From the NCBI RefSeq assembly GCF_007828835.1, contig NZ_VIVL01000006.1, positions 124,001 to 188,000 of the forward strand: DNA of 64,000 nucleotides, given 5' to 3'. The notes below the pieces were generated by a model. That model saw only the letters and a list, made by a program, of their open reading frames with translations, searched no databases and was not told the DNA's origin. This DNA is from Variovorax beijingensis (lineage in GTDB: Bacteria; Pseudomonadota; Gammaproteobacteria; Burkholderiales; Burkholderiaceae_C). A program made the position numbers and the translations under genes. Below are positions 17,991-26,911 of the stretch, one piece after another. The number at the start of each line of letters is the position of its first letter. The stretch's first letter is position 1.

Positions 17991-18968
17991 ATGCGACGCA
18001 GAAACCTGACGCTGGCGGCCCTCGCGGCCGGCGGCACGCTGGCCATGCTGCCGGGCGCGGCAGCATGGAGCGCCGAGGGCAGCTATCCGGACAAGCCGCT
18101 GCGCCTGATCGTCGGCTTTGCGCCCGGCGGCGGCGCCGACGCGCTCACGCGCATCATCGCGGAGGGGCTGTCCAAGCAGCTCGGCCAGCAGGTGATCGTG
18201 GAGAACCGCCCCGGCGCCGACGGCGTGCTGGCGGCACAGGCCACGTCGTCCGCCAAGCCCGACGGCTACACCTTGCTGATGGGCACCAACACCGCGATGG
18301 TGGCGGCGCCCACGCTGCGGCCGACGCCGCCCTACGACCCGTTCAAGGCCTTCACGCCGATCAGCTCGGCCGGCCAGTTCTCGATGTTCCTGGTGGTGCC
18401 GGCCAGCCTGCCGGTGAAGAGCGTGAACGAACTGCTGGCCATGGTGGCGGCCAGGCCCGGCGCCTACAACTCGGCATCGAGCAACAGCGCTTCGGAGCTG
18501 GCCATGTTGCAGCTGCTGGGCGAGCGCAAGGTGGTCAACGCGCGCTACAAGGGCGACATGCAGGCCATGACCGACCTGCTGGGCGGACAGATCCACATGA
18601 TGTTCACCACCGGCACGCTGGCGCCGGGCTTCGTGAAGGAGGGGCGCATCCGCGCGTTGGTCACGCTGCTGCCGCAGCGCAGCGCCTTGCTGCCCGACGT
18701 GCCCACGGGCGGCGAGCTCGGGCTGGGCAAGCTCACCATCACGCCCTGGGCCGGCTTCTTCGGGCCGCCGGGGCTGCCGCAGGCGATCACCGACAAGCTG
18801 TCGCAGGAGCTGCAGAACACCCTCAAGCGCCCCGAGGTGCATGCGCAGCTGGTGCAGCAGGGCTTCGAGGGCTACGGCATGAGCCCCGCGAAGTTCGCCG
18901 AATTCTTCCGCGCGCAGTACGAGGCCTTCGGCGCCACCGTGCGGCAGCACAACGTGAAGTTCGAATAG
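17991..18968 (+). CDS. Bug-type tripartite tricarboxylate transporter binding protein
   Basis: A 325-residue periplasmic Bug/TctC protein with signal peptide ending near AAWSA-EGSYP. Motifs include LRLIVGFAPGGGADALTR, VENRPGADGV, YDPFKAFTPISSAGQ and ARYKGDMQAMTDLLGGQ. It is more distant from the two tandem Bug proteins at 8583-10594 than they are from each other. GAAGGAG precedes the start. The coupling to the porin gene 19 bp upstream suggests one uptake unit. Confidence 0.9.
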   Translation: MRRRNLTLAALAAGGTLAMLPGAAAWSAEGSYPDKPLRLIVGFAPGGGADALTRIIAEGLSKQLGQQVIVENRPGADGVLAAQATSSAKPDGYTLLMGTNTAMVAAPTLRPTPPYDPFKAFTPISSAGQFSMFLVVPASLPVKSVNELLAMVAARPGAYNSASSNSASELAMLQLLGERKVVNARYKGDMQAMTDLLGGQIHMMFTTGTLAPGFVKEGRIRALVTLLPQRSALLPDVPTGGELGLGKLTITPWAGFFGPPGLPQAITDKLSQELQNTLKRPEVHAQLVQQGFEGYGMSPAKFAEFFRAQYEAFGATVRQHNVKFE

Positions 18969-18981
18969 CCGCGGTGGCGGG

Positions 18982-19926
18982 TCAGAGCCCGATCGATTCC
19001 GCGTTGCGGCGCCAGAACACCGCATCCGGGAACGCGCCTGCGCCGGCCGCGGCGTTGTCGGCCATGTGCTCGGCGCGGCTGGTGCCGGGAATCGTGCAGG
19101 TCACGGCCGGCTGGCTCAGCACGAACTTCAGCAGCACCTGCGCCCAGCTCGTGCAGCCGATCTCGCCGGCCCAGGCGGGCAGGGGCTTGCCGCGCAGCCG
19201 GCGCAAGAGGCCACCGCCGCCGAAGGGCATGTTGACGATCACCGCCACACCGCGTTCGGCTGCGAGCGGCAGCAGGCGCTCTTCGGCCTCGCGCGCGTCG
19301 AGCGAATAGTTGATCTGCAGGAAGTCGAGCTTCTCGGCGCGCAGCACGGCCTCGACTTCGCGGTAGGCCGAGGCCGTGTAGTGCGTGATGCCGATGTAGC
19401 GCACGCGGCCTTTCTCTTTCCAGCCGCGCAGCGTGGCGAGGTGGGTCTTCCAGTCCATCAGGTTGTGCACCTGCATCAGGTCCATGCGCTGGGTGCGCAG
19501 CCGCGCGAACGACTGCTCCATCTGCGCGATGCCGGCCTCGCGGCCCGAGGTCCAGACCTTGGTGGCGAGAAAGGCCTGGGTCTCGCGCGGCCTCGCTGCG
19601 GCGGCCAGCAGCTCGCCGGTGCTTTCCTCGGAGCGGCCGTACATCGGCGAGCTATCGATCACCGTGCCGCCGGCTGCGAAGAGGGCGTCGAGCACGCCGG
19701 GCAGGCGCTGGTATTCGTCGCTGCCGGGGCGCTGGTCGAAGCCGATCCAGGTGCCGCAGCCGACCACCGGCAGGGCTTCTTGCGTGGAGGGGATGGGGCG
19801 GGTATTCATCTTCAGGCTGCCTTGCTGCGCGGATGCGGGGGGAAGCGCCGCGCCGGCGCACAGCGCCATGCCCAGCCGCAGCAGCCGGGCGCGCGTGAGG
19901 GAAAGACCGTTTGCCGGCAGGGTCAC
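18982..19926 (-). CDS. aldo/keto reductase with N-terminal export-like segment
   Basis: A 314-residue aldo/keto reductase. The tetrad is seen as D and Y in VIDSSPMYGRSEES, K in LATKVW and H in QVHNLMDW. From the GTG at 19926, the first 36 residues read as a signal peptide (ARLLRLGMALCAGAALPP, then ASA-QQ), so the enzyme may be periplasmic. An internal ATG giving MNTRPIPSTQE would yield a cytosolic form. The GTG has GAAGGAC about ten bases upstream. It is convergent with the Bug gene and divergent from imuA. It has no twin-arginine pair. Substrate unknown. Confidence 0.78.
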   Translation of the reverse strand: MTLPANGLSLTRARLLRLGMALCAGAALPPASAQQGSLKMNTRPIPSTQEALPVVGCGTWIGFDQRPGSDEYQRLPGVLDALFAAGGTVIDSSPMYGRSEESTGELLAAAARPRETQAFLATKVWTSGREAGIAQMEQSFARLRTQRMDLMQVHNLMDWKTHLATLRGWKEKGRVRYIGITHYTASAYREVEAVLRAEKLDFLQINYSLDAREAEERLLPLAAERGVAVIVNMPFGGGGLLRRLRGKPLPAWAGEIGCTSWAQVLLKFVLSQPAVTCTIPGTSRAEHMADNAAAGAGAFPDAVFWRRNAESIGL

Positions 19927-20050
19927 GGGAAAAAAGTCCTTCGGGGGTGGCTTTGCCGTTCCAGCTTTCAGTATCGGCCGGGACGGCGCAGAGGGCCACC
20001 GCGCGAGAAAAGCCCCTCCAGCCGGCTTTGCGGTTGCGATGCATGGAATA

Positions 20051-20066
20051 CTGTATAAAAATACAG
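20051..20066 (+). promoter_or_regulatory. LexA (SOS) box of the imuA-imuB-dnaE2 cassette
   Basis: CTGTATAAAAATACAG fits the CTGT-N8-ACAG LexA consensus exactly and ends 15 bp before the imuA start codon. The AT core can double as a −10 region, so LexA binding would block transcription. This is the expected control for the mutagenesis cassette. Confidence 0.88.
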
Positions 20067-20080
20067 TTAACAGTTGAATC

Positions 20081-20887
20081 ATGGGCCTCCCTTTCCTCGA
20101 CTCCTTTTCCGCTGCCGCGGGCCGCGGCGTCTGGCATGCCGACGAGCTCGGGCTGGCCGACGCGCAGGTGGTTGCCACCGGCCACGCCGCGCTCGACGCG
20201 GAGTTGCCGGGCGGCGGATGGCCGGTCGGCGCCATGACGGAGCTGCTGCAGACCGCGCCCGAAGCGCATGTCTGGCGCCTGCTGCTGCCCGCGCTGGCGC
20301 AGGCGGTGGCCGCGCACGGCGGGCCGGTGGTGCTGATCGGCGCGCCCTACGAGCCCTGCGCGGCGGCGCTCGCGGCGCAGGGGCTGCCGGTGGAGGCGCT
20401 GATGTGGGTCCGCAGCGAGGCGCCGGCCGCGCGGCTGTGGGCCTGCGAGCAGGCGCTGCGCTGCGCCGACGTGGCGGCCGTGCTGGCCTGGCTGCCGCAG
20501 GCCCGGGTGGGCGAACTGCGGCGGCTGCAATTGGCGGCCGCCCAGCACGAGGTGCTGCTCTTCGTGTGCCGGCCCGCCTCGGCCGCGCAGGGCGCATCGC
20601 CGGCGCGGCTGCGCCTTCAGGTGGAAAGCTGCGAGGCCGATGCGTCGCAGATCGAACTGCGCATCTTGAAGCGCCGCGGTCCGCCGCTGGCCGCGCCCGT
20701 CATGCTGCCCGCGCGCAACGAGCGCATGGCCGCATTGCTGGCCGCCGCCCGGCTGCGCCGCAAGCTGCGGCTGCAGCAGCAGGGCACGGCGCCGGCCACC
20801 GAGGCGGCCGGGTCGGCCACCGTGGTGCGCATCGACGCGTGGAAAGGAAACGGAAATGCACTGGATCGCGTTGCGGTGGTCGCTTGA
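20081..20887 (+). CDS. imuA: ImuA, translesion-synthesis accessory protein
   Basis: A 268-residue RecA-like protein of the ImuA/SulA-like group that acts with ImuB and DnaE2 in SOS mutagenesis. The N-terminal region ALDAELPGGGWPVGAMTELL corresponds to the RecA core entry, but the phosphate-binding loop is degenerate. The segment LRLQVESCEADASQIELRI is typical of ImuA. It directly follows the LexA box and its 3' end overlaps imuB by 32 bp, so the cassette is translated as a unit. Confidence 0.9.
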   Translation: MGLPFLDSFSAAAGRGVWHADELGLADAQVVATGHAALDAELPGGGWPVGAMTELLQTAPEAHVWRLLLPALAQAVAAHGGPVVLIGAPYEPCAAALAAQGLPVEALMWVRSEAPAARLWACEQALRCADVAAVLAWLPQARVGELRRLQLAAAQHEVLLFVCRPASAAQGASPARLRLQVESCEADASQIELRILKRRGPPLAAPVMLPARNERMAALLAAARLRRKLRLQQQGTAPATEAAGSATVVRIDAWKGNGNALDRVAVVA

Positions 20888-22205
20888 TGCCGACGCGCCC
20901 GATGCCCCGGTGCTTCCCACGCCCGAGGCGCTGGGCTGGTGGGCGCTGCGCTACACGCCGCACGTCGCCTGGCAGGACGAGGCGCTGATGCTCGAAGTCT
21001 CGGCCTGCGAGCGCCTGTGGGGCGGGCGCTCGTCGCTGATGCGCCAGCTGGCCCACGAGAACCCCGCGCCCGGCGCCGTGATGCGCGGCGCGCAGGGCGC
21101 CACGAGCCTGATCGCGCTGGCGCGGCTGCGCCTGTTCGAGCGCAACGAGAGCCGGCCCAGGGACATTCCCGCCGGCCTGCCGCTGGACACGCTGACGGCC
21201 ACGCGTCCCCACCTCGACCTGCTCGCGCGCCTGGGCTGCCGCACCTGGGGCGAGGTGGCGGCCCTGCCGCGCGGCGGCCTCACGCGGCGCTTTGGCGTGG
21301 AACTGCGCGAAGCGCTCGACACCGCCTGGGGCCTGCGACCTGAAAGCCACGACTGGCTCACGCTGCCCGACGTGTTCGAGCAGAAGCTGGAGCTGCCCGC
21401 GCTGGCCGAGACCGCACCCGAATTGATGTGGTCGGCCAACCGCCTGCTCGCGGCGCTGCAGATCTGGCTGCGCGCGCGCCAGCGCGGCGCGCGTGCGCTC
21501 GAACTGCAGTGGACGCTCGATCTCAAGCGCTTCAACGGCGTGAACCTGCCGCCGCACCAGCAGGTCACCGTGCGCACGGCCGAGCCCACGCAGGACATGG
21601 CGCACCTGCGCCGCCTGCTGTCCGAAAAGCTGGCTCTCACCACGCTCGCGGCACCTGCGAGCTGGCTCCGGCTGCGCACGCTCGAGACCGATCCGTGGGC
21701 CGGCGCCAGCACCAGCTTCCTGCCCGAGGACAACCGCAAGGGCGACAAGCTGCACGAGATGGTCGAGCGGCTCAGCGTGCGGCTCGGAGCGCACCAGGTG
21801 GTGGTGCCCGCTGCGCAGGCCGACCACCGGCCCGAGCGCAAGCAGGCCTGGCGCCCCGCGCTGCAGCAGGACAAGGCGCTGGCGGACAAGGCCGGCAAGC
21901 AAGCGAAGGCCGCGGCTTTGCAGCCCGATGCCCTCTACCCGCCCTGGCTGCTGCCCGAGCCGCTGCTGCTCGAGATGGATGGCGAGAGCCCGTGCTACCG
22001 CGGCCCGCTGCGCAAGCTGGTCGGGCCGCAGCGCATCGAGGCGGGCTGGTGGGGCGGCAAGGAAGACGGCGGCCAGCCGGCGATGCGCGACTACTACGTG
22101 GCGGAAAGCCCCGAGGCCGGCCTGGTGTGGATCTTTCGCGAGCGGCCCTCGGCGCGCTTTTCTCCGGCCGAGGTGCGCTGGTACCTGCAGGGGTTCTATG
22201 CCTGA
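20856..22205 (+). CDS. imuB: ImuB, catalytically inactive Y-family polymerase-like hub
   Basis: A 449-residue Y-family DNA-polymerase fold. The N terminus MHWIALRWSLDADAP and the EVSACERLWGG block stand where active polymerases have their metal-binding acidic residues, and these are not conserved here. ImuB proteins are known as scaffolds that link DnaE2 to the beta clamp. The fingers/helix-hairpin region is seen as LARLGCRTWGEVAALPRGG. The long C-terminal part, from about residue 330, is charged and probably flexible. It overlaps imuA at its start and dnaE2 at its end by 8 bp. Confidence 0.9.
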   Translation: MHWIALRWSLDADAPDAPVLPTPEALGWWALRYTPHVAWQDEALMLEVSACERLWGGRSSLMRQLAHENPAPGAVMRGAQGATSLIALARLRLFERNESRPRDIPAGLPLDTLTATRPHLDLLARLGCRTWGEVAALPRGGLTRRFGVELREALDTAWGLRPESHDWLTLPDVFEQKLELPALAETAPELMWSANRLLAALQIWLRARQRGARALELQWTLDLKRFNGVNLPPHQQVTVRTAEPTQDMAHLRRLLSEKLALTTLAAPASWLRLRTLETDPWAGASTSFLPEDNRKGDKLHEMVERLSVRLGAHQVVVPAAQADHRPERKQAWRPALQQDKALADKAGKQAKAAALQPDALYPPWLLPEPLLLEMDGESPCYRGPLRKLVGPQRIEAGWWGGKEDGGQPAMRDYYVAESPEAGLVWIFRERPSARFSPAEVRWYLQGFYA

Positions 22206-25200
22206 CCTGAGCGAAAAGCAGCTGCGCGGGCGCAACTCGGCCAAGGTGCATGCGCTGCCCTTGCCTTTGCGCAGGAAGCCTGCCCCCACGCTGCCCGACT
22301 ACGCCGAGCTGCACTGCCTCAGCAACTTCAGCTTCCAGCGCGGCGCCTCGACGCCCGAGGAACTGGTCGAGCGCGCCTACCAGCTCGGCTACACGGCGCT
22401 GGCCATCACCGACGAATGCTCGGTGGCGGGCATCGTGCGCGCCCATGTCTGCCTGCGCGAGCTGCCGGCCAAGCTCGCGGAATACGAGCGCGAGCATCCC
22501 GACGAAGCGCCGCTCCCGCGCAACCCCGGCTTCCGGCTGCTGTTCGGCAGCGAATTCCGTTTCGAGCGCTTCAGGCTGGTGGTGATCGCCAACGGCACGG
22601 AAGGCTGGGGCAACCTCTGCGAGTTCATCACCGCCGCGCGCAACACCGAACTGCCCAAGGGCGAGTACCGCGTGAGCTGGGAGCACAGCGACGTGGCCTC
22701 GCTGCAGGACTGCCAGGTTCTCTTCGTGCCGCACCGCGCGCCGGGTGCCGCCGTGAATGCGGCCACGCTGCATGAAGACCTGTTGGCCGCCAAGGCGCTC
22801 TACGCAGGCAACCTGTGGCTGGCCGTGGAAATGCTCAACGAGCTCGACGACGACCTCTGGTTCGCCGCGCTGCTGCAGGCGGGCGAGCAAACGGGCGTGC
22901 CGCTGGTGGCGGCCGGCGACGTGCACATGCACGCGCGTTCGAGCAAGCCGCTGCACGACGTGCTGACGGCCGTGCGCGAAGGAAAAACGGTGGCCGAATG
23001 CGGCTTTGCGCTGCAGCCCAATGCCGAGCGGCACCTGCGGCAGCGGGTGCGGCTGGCCGAGCTCTATCTGCCCCAGATGCTGTCGAACACGCTGGTGGTG
23101 GCCGAACGCTGCCGGTTCGATCCCGAGGTGATCCGCGAGAACTACAAGTACCCGCTCGAAACCGTGGGCAGCAGCGAGACGCCGGCCGAGACGCTGGTGC
23201 GCAAGACGTGGGAGGGGGCGGCGCTTCGCTATCCCGAGGGCATTCCCGCCAAGGTGCGGGCGCAGGTCGAGAAGGAACTCGCGCTGATCGTCGAGATGAA
23301 GTACGAGATGTTCTTCCTCACGGTGGAAGACATCGTGCGCTTCGCGAAGTCGCAGAGCATCCTCTGCCAGGGCCGCGGCTCCTCGGCCAATTCGGCGGTC
23401 TGCTATTGCCTGGGCATCACCGCGATCAATCCTGAAAAAGGCCACCTGCTGTTCGAGCGCTTCCTGAGCCGGCACCGCCACGAGCCGCCCGACATCGACG
23501 TCGACTTCGAGCACCAGCGGCGCGAAGAGGTCATCCAGTACATCTACGAGAAGTACGGCCGCGATCGCGCAGCCATCGCGGCCGTCGTCATCTGCTACCG
23601 CGCGCGCAGCGCCCTGCGCGACGTCGGCAAGGCCATGGGCATCGACGAACGGCTGATCGACGAATTCGCCAAGGACCACTACTGGTTCGACGACACCGTG
23701 CTGGGCGAGCAGCTGTTCAAGGCGGCCGCGCGCGTCGGCGTGGAGGAGGACGAACTCAAGCTGGTGCAATGGATCGAGATGACGCGGCGGCTCAAGGGCT
23801 TTCCGCGCCACCTGAGCCAGCACGTGGGCGGCTTCGTGCTCACGCACACCCGGCTCACGCGGCTGGTGCCGGTCGAGAAGGCGTCCATGAAGGACCGCTC
23901 CGTCATCCAGTGGGAGAAAGACGACCTCGAAGCCATGGGCATGCTCAAGGTCGACGTGCTCGCGCTCGGCATGCTCAGCGCGATACGGCGCGGGCTCGAC
24001 CACATGAACCGCTGGCGCGGATCGATGGTGCAGATGCACCAGATCCCCAACGACGACCCGAAGGTGTTCGACATGATCTGCGACGCCGACACCATCGGCG
24101 TGTTCCAGATCGAGAGCCGGGCGCAGATGTCGATGCTGCCGAGACTGAAGCCGCAGAGTTACGAAGATCTCGTGATCGAGGTCGCGATCGTGCGGCCCGG
24201 GCCCATCCAGGGCGGCATGGTGCATCCCTACCTCAAGCAGCGCGAGCGGGTGGCCAAGCGCTTGCCGATCCATTACGAGAAGGAAGAACTGAAGCCCGCG
24301 CTGGAGCGCACGCTGGGCATTCCGATCTTCCAGGAGCAGGTGATGCAGATCGCGATGATCGCGGCCAGGTTCACCGCCGACGAAGCCGACCAGCTGCGCC
24401 GCGCGATGGCGGCATGGAAGCGCAAGGGCGGCCTCGAGAAGTTCCACCACAAGCTCGTGAAGGGCATGACCGACCACGGCTACAAGGCCGAGTTCGCCGA
24501 GGCCATCTTCAAGCAGATCCTCGGCTTCGGCGACTACGGCTTTCCCGAAAGCCACGCCGCGAGCTTTGCCTTGCTGGTCACCGTGAGCAGCTGGCTCAAG
24601 AACTACGAACCCGCCTGCTTCCTCGCGGCGCTGCTCGACTCGCAGCCGATGGGCTTCTACAGCCCCTCGCAGCTGGTGCAGGATGCGCGGCGGCATGGCG
24701 TCGAGGTGCGGCCGGCCGACGTGACCTGCAGCGGCATCGACACCACGCTCGAAGCCCGCGCCCCCGATGCGCCACGCATGCCGCCGGGCACCGATGCGCG
24801 CTACGCCGATCGCCTCGGCCGCGAGAACCAGCCCGCGGTGCGGCTCGGCCTGAACCGTATTTCAAGCCTCAGCAAGGAGGGCGCCAAGCGCCTGCTCGAA
24901 GCGCGCGCGCAGGCACCCTTCACCAGCACCGAAGACCTCGCGCTGCGCGCCGAGCTCGACGGCAAGGACATGGCGGCGCTGGCCGCGGCCGATGCGCTGA
25001 TGTCGCTCTCGGGCCACCGCCGCCAGCAGGTGTGGGACGCCACCGCGCAGCACCGCTCGCCGGCCCTGCTCAAGGGCGTGCCGATCAACGAGCCGGTGCT
25101 GCAGCTGCCCGCGGCGCCCGAGGGCGAGGAGATCGTCGGCGACTATGCCGCGCTCGGCCTCACACTGCGCCGCCATCCGCTCGCGCTGCTGCGCCCGCGC

Positions 25201-25554
25201 CTCGCGCGCATGAGGCTCATGAGCGCGGAGCAATTGCGCGCACAGCCCAGCGGCCAGACCGTGCGCGCCTGCGGCATCGTCAAGGGCCGCCAGCGCCCGG
25301 GAACCGCCAACGGCACCATCTTCGTCACGCTCGAGGACGAGACCGGCAACGTCAACGTGATCGTCTGGAGCCATGTCATCGAGGCCTGGCGCGAGCCGCT
25401 GCTGAAGTCGCACCTGCTCGCGGTGCAGGGCACCTGGCAGCGCGACGACGACAGCGGCGGCAAGGTGCAGCACCTGATCGCCACAGGCTTCAAGGACCTG
25501 ACGCCGCTGATGGGCCGGCTGGCGCAGAGCAACACCAGCCGCGACTTCCATTGA
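22198..25554 (+). CDS. dnaE2: DnaE2 (ImuC), error-prone DNA polymerase III alpha
   Basis: An 1118-residue C-family polymerase. It has an N-terminal PHP domain starting YAELHCLSNFSFQRGAS, the catalytic aspartates in PPDIDVDFEHQRREE and MLKVDVLALGML, the helix-hairpin-helix region and an OB domain in the C-terminal third (GTANGTIFVTLEDETGNVNV). Length and absence of the C-terminal tau-binding extension fit DnaE2 rather than replicative DnaE1. The ATG at 22198 overlaps the imuB stop by eight bases. It carries out translesion synthesis with ImuA and ImuB under LexA control. Confidence 0.93.
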   Translation: MPDLSEKQLRGRNSAKVHALPLPLRRKPAPTLPDYAELHCLSNFSFQRGASTPEELVERAYQLGYTALAITDECSVAGIVRAHVCLRELPAKLAEYEREHPDEAPLPRNPGFRLLFGSEFRFERFRLVVIANGTEGWGNLCEFITAARNTELPKGEYRVSWEHSDVASLQDCQVLFVPHRAPGAAVNAATLHEDLLAAKALYAGNLWLAVEMLNELDDDLWFAALLQAGEQTGVPLVAAGDVHMHARSSKPLHDVLTAVREGKTVAECGFALQPNAERHLRQRVRLAELYLPQMLSNTLVVAERCRFDPEVIRENYKYPLETVGSSETPAETLVRKTWEGAALRYPEGIPAKVRAQVEKELALIVEMKYEMFFLTVEDIVRFAKSQSILCQGRGSSANSAVCYCLGITAINPEKGHLLFERFLSRHRHEPPDIDVDFEHQRREEVIQYIYEKYGRDRAAIAAVVICYRARSALRDVGKAMGIDERLIDEFAKDHYWFDDTVLGEQLFKAAARVGVEEDELKLVQWIEMTRRLKGFPRHLSQHVGGFVLTHTRLTRLVPVEKASMKDRSVIQWEKDDLEAMGMLKVDVLALGMLSAIRRGLDHMNRWRGSMVQMHQIPNDDPKVFDMICDADTIGVFQIESRAQMSMLPRLKPQSYEDLVIEVAIVRPGPIQGGMVHPYLKQRERVAKRLPIHYEKEELKPALERTLGIPIFQEQVMQIAMIAARFTADEADQLRRAMAAWKRKGGLEKFHHKLVKGMTDHGYKAEFAEAIFKQILGFGDYGFPESHAASFALLVTVSSWLKNYEPACFLAALLDSQPMGFYSPSQLVQDARRHGVEVRPADVTCSGIDTTLEARAPDAPRMPPGTDARYADRLGRENQPAVRLGLNRISSLSKEGAKRLLEARAQAPFTSTEDLALRAELDGKDMAALAAADALMSLSGHRRQQVWDATAQHRSPALLKGVPINEPVLQLPAAPEGEEIVGDYAALGLTLRRHPLALLRPRLARMRLMSAEQLRAQPSGQTVRACGIVKGRQRPGTANGTIFVTLEDETGNVNVIVWSHVIEAWREPLLKSHLLAVQGTWQRDDDSGGKVQHLIATGFKDLTPLMGRLAQSNTSRDFH

Positions 25555-25628
25555 GGGCAGGGCATCGAATGCAACCGATCGTTCCATGCCTCGCGCACCC
25601 CACGACTTTTCGCTAACCTGTTTCTCCC

Positions 25629-26573
25629 ATGCCCGCATTCGCCCTCGATCCCGTCGTCGACGCGCCGATCGGCCCGCCGCCGCCCGCGCCCGACGTGCCC
25701 ATTCCCGTGCCGCCGCCACCGCCGCCCGGGCCTCCGCCCGAGGGCGATCCGCCACCCGTGGAGCCGCCGTTCACCGACCCCGGTTTTCCGCCGCCCGTGA
25801 TCGATCCTCCGCCGCCGATGCAGCGCACCGGCGAGCTGCCATTCGGCAAGCTGCATGCACGGCGGCTGCGCGAGATCTACCGTTCGGCGGGCTGGCCCTG
25901 CTGCGACGCCATCGAGGTCGAGCTGCTTGCGGGCGGGTTCCTCGAACGCATGCGCACGCCGCATGGCCACGAGACCCTGCGCGTGACCGATGCCGGCATT
26001 GCGCGCATTGCCACCACGCTCACCCTCAACCGCGCGGCGCTCTCGCCGCACGAGGCGCTGGTCGAGCGCGTGGCGCGCGAAATGACCCGCGGCGGCCGCA
26101 TTGCCTGGCGCGGCCTTGGCCTGCGGGCGCGCCTGCCGCCGCTCGAAGAGGGCGGCAAGCCGCGCTGGTGCATCGCGAAGCCCGACGTGTTCTCGATCCG
26201 CAATACCAGCGTCGAAGCCTATGCGCATCCCATCGTGCACGAGGTGAAGGTGAGCCGCGCCGACCTGCTGGGCGACCTGCGCAGGCCCGACAAGCGCGCA
26301 GCCTACCTCGACCTGGGCGGCGAGTGCTGGTACGTGCTGGGCAACGATGCGCGCGGCCGCTGCATTGCATCGCCCGACGAGGTTCCGCCGGAGTGCGGCG
26401 TGCTCGTGCTCGAAGGCGAAAGGCTGGTGGTCGCGCGCGCCGCCGTGCACCGCGCCTTCGATCGCATTCCGTTCGGCGTGTGGCTCGCGCTTGCCAAGGC
26501 CCAGCCCATCGCGGGCTTCGATGACGACGCGCAGGACCTGCTCGGCGAGGCCGGCGCAGAGGACGGCATCTAG
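25629..26573 (+). CDS. proline-rich protein with PD-(D/E)XK nuclease-like (MmcB-like) motif
   Basis: A 314-residue protein. Residues 15-65 are an extreme proline-rich linker. The rest contains a winged-helix-like segment (ALVERVAREMTRGGRIAW) and KPDVFSI ... HEVKVSRADLLGDLR ... RAAYLDLGGECWYVL. D186, E205 and K207 give the spacing of a PD-(D/E)XK metal site, and the same layout is found in MmcB, a DNA repair protein of Alphaproteobacteria that was reported to work with ImuB/DnaE2. Here the gene begins 74 bp after dnaE2 on the same strand. A repair nuclease role is inference; I do not recognise the full-length protein. Confidence 0.6.
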   Translation: MPAFALDPVVDAPIGPPPPAPDVPIPVPPPPPPGPPPEGDPPPVEPPFTDPGFPPPVIDPPPPMQRTGELPFGKLHARRLREIYRSAGWPCCDAIEVELLAGGFLERMRTPHGHETLRVTDAGIARIATTLTLNRAALSPHEALVERVAREMTRGGRIAWRGLGLRARLPPLEEGGKPRWCIAKPDVFSIRNTSVEAYAHPIVHEVKVSRADLLGDLRRPDKRAAYLDLGGECWYVLGNDARGRCIASPDEVPPECGVLVLEGERLVVARAAVHRAFDRIPFGVWLALAKAQPIAGFDDDAQDLLGEAGAEDGI

Positions 26574-26584
26574 GCAATTTCCAT

Positions 26585-26815
26585 TCAGCCGGCCGGTGGC
26601 CACCAGTGCTCGGCGGTGGTGCGCAGCACGCGCGCCGCATGCAGGCGCACGTCATTGCCATCGCAAGGGAGGCCGCCGCCATCGCGGTCTTTTTCCGTGG
26701 CCACGCGAAAGGGCCAGGTCGAGATCCGGCCCACGGGCTGGCGCGGCTGCGAGCGCCGCAGCGGCGAGAAAAACAGGATTCGCGCAGAGGACGCCGGCGG
26801 GCTGGCGGTGGTCAT
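26585..26815 (-). CDS. 76-residue hypothetical protein, probably SOS-induced
   Basis: A small basic protein, unrecognised, with ARILFFSPLRRSQPRQPVGR, then a tryptophan-containing ISTWPFRV and a C-terminal EHWWPPAG. No membrane segment. AAGGCGAC lies just upstream of the ATG. A LexA box (26867-26882) and a −10-like TAGAAT sit 40-65 bp ahead in the right order, which supports a real, damage-inducible gene. It lies tail to tail with the PD-(D/E)XK-like gene (11 bp apart), next to the imu cassette. Alternatively the LexA site could belong to an unannotated transcript on the plus strand. Confidence 0.5.
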   Translation of the reverse strand: MTTASPPASSARILFFSPLRRSQPRQPVGRISTWPFRVATEKDRDGGGLPCDGNDVRLHAARVLRTTAEHWWPPAG

Positions 26816-26866
26816 GGTGTCGCCTTGAATGTTTGCTCTTGGAGACGAGTCATTCTAGAGGAAACA

Positions 26867-26882
26867 CTGTATGAAAGAACAG
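26867..26882 (-). promoter_or_regulatory. second LexA (SOS) box
   Basis: CTGTATGAAAGAACAG on the plus strand (CTGTTCTTTCATACAG on the minus) matches CTGT-N8-ACAG. On the minus strand, TAGAAT follows at the distance expected if the −35 lies within the box, and the 76-codon gene starts about 40 bp beyond. The box also lies after the last gene of the exopolysaccharide operon. Confidence 0.7.
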
Positions 26883-26911
26883 TATTTTCGCAGCACCGCG
26901 GCGCACCGGGC

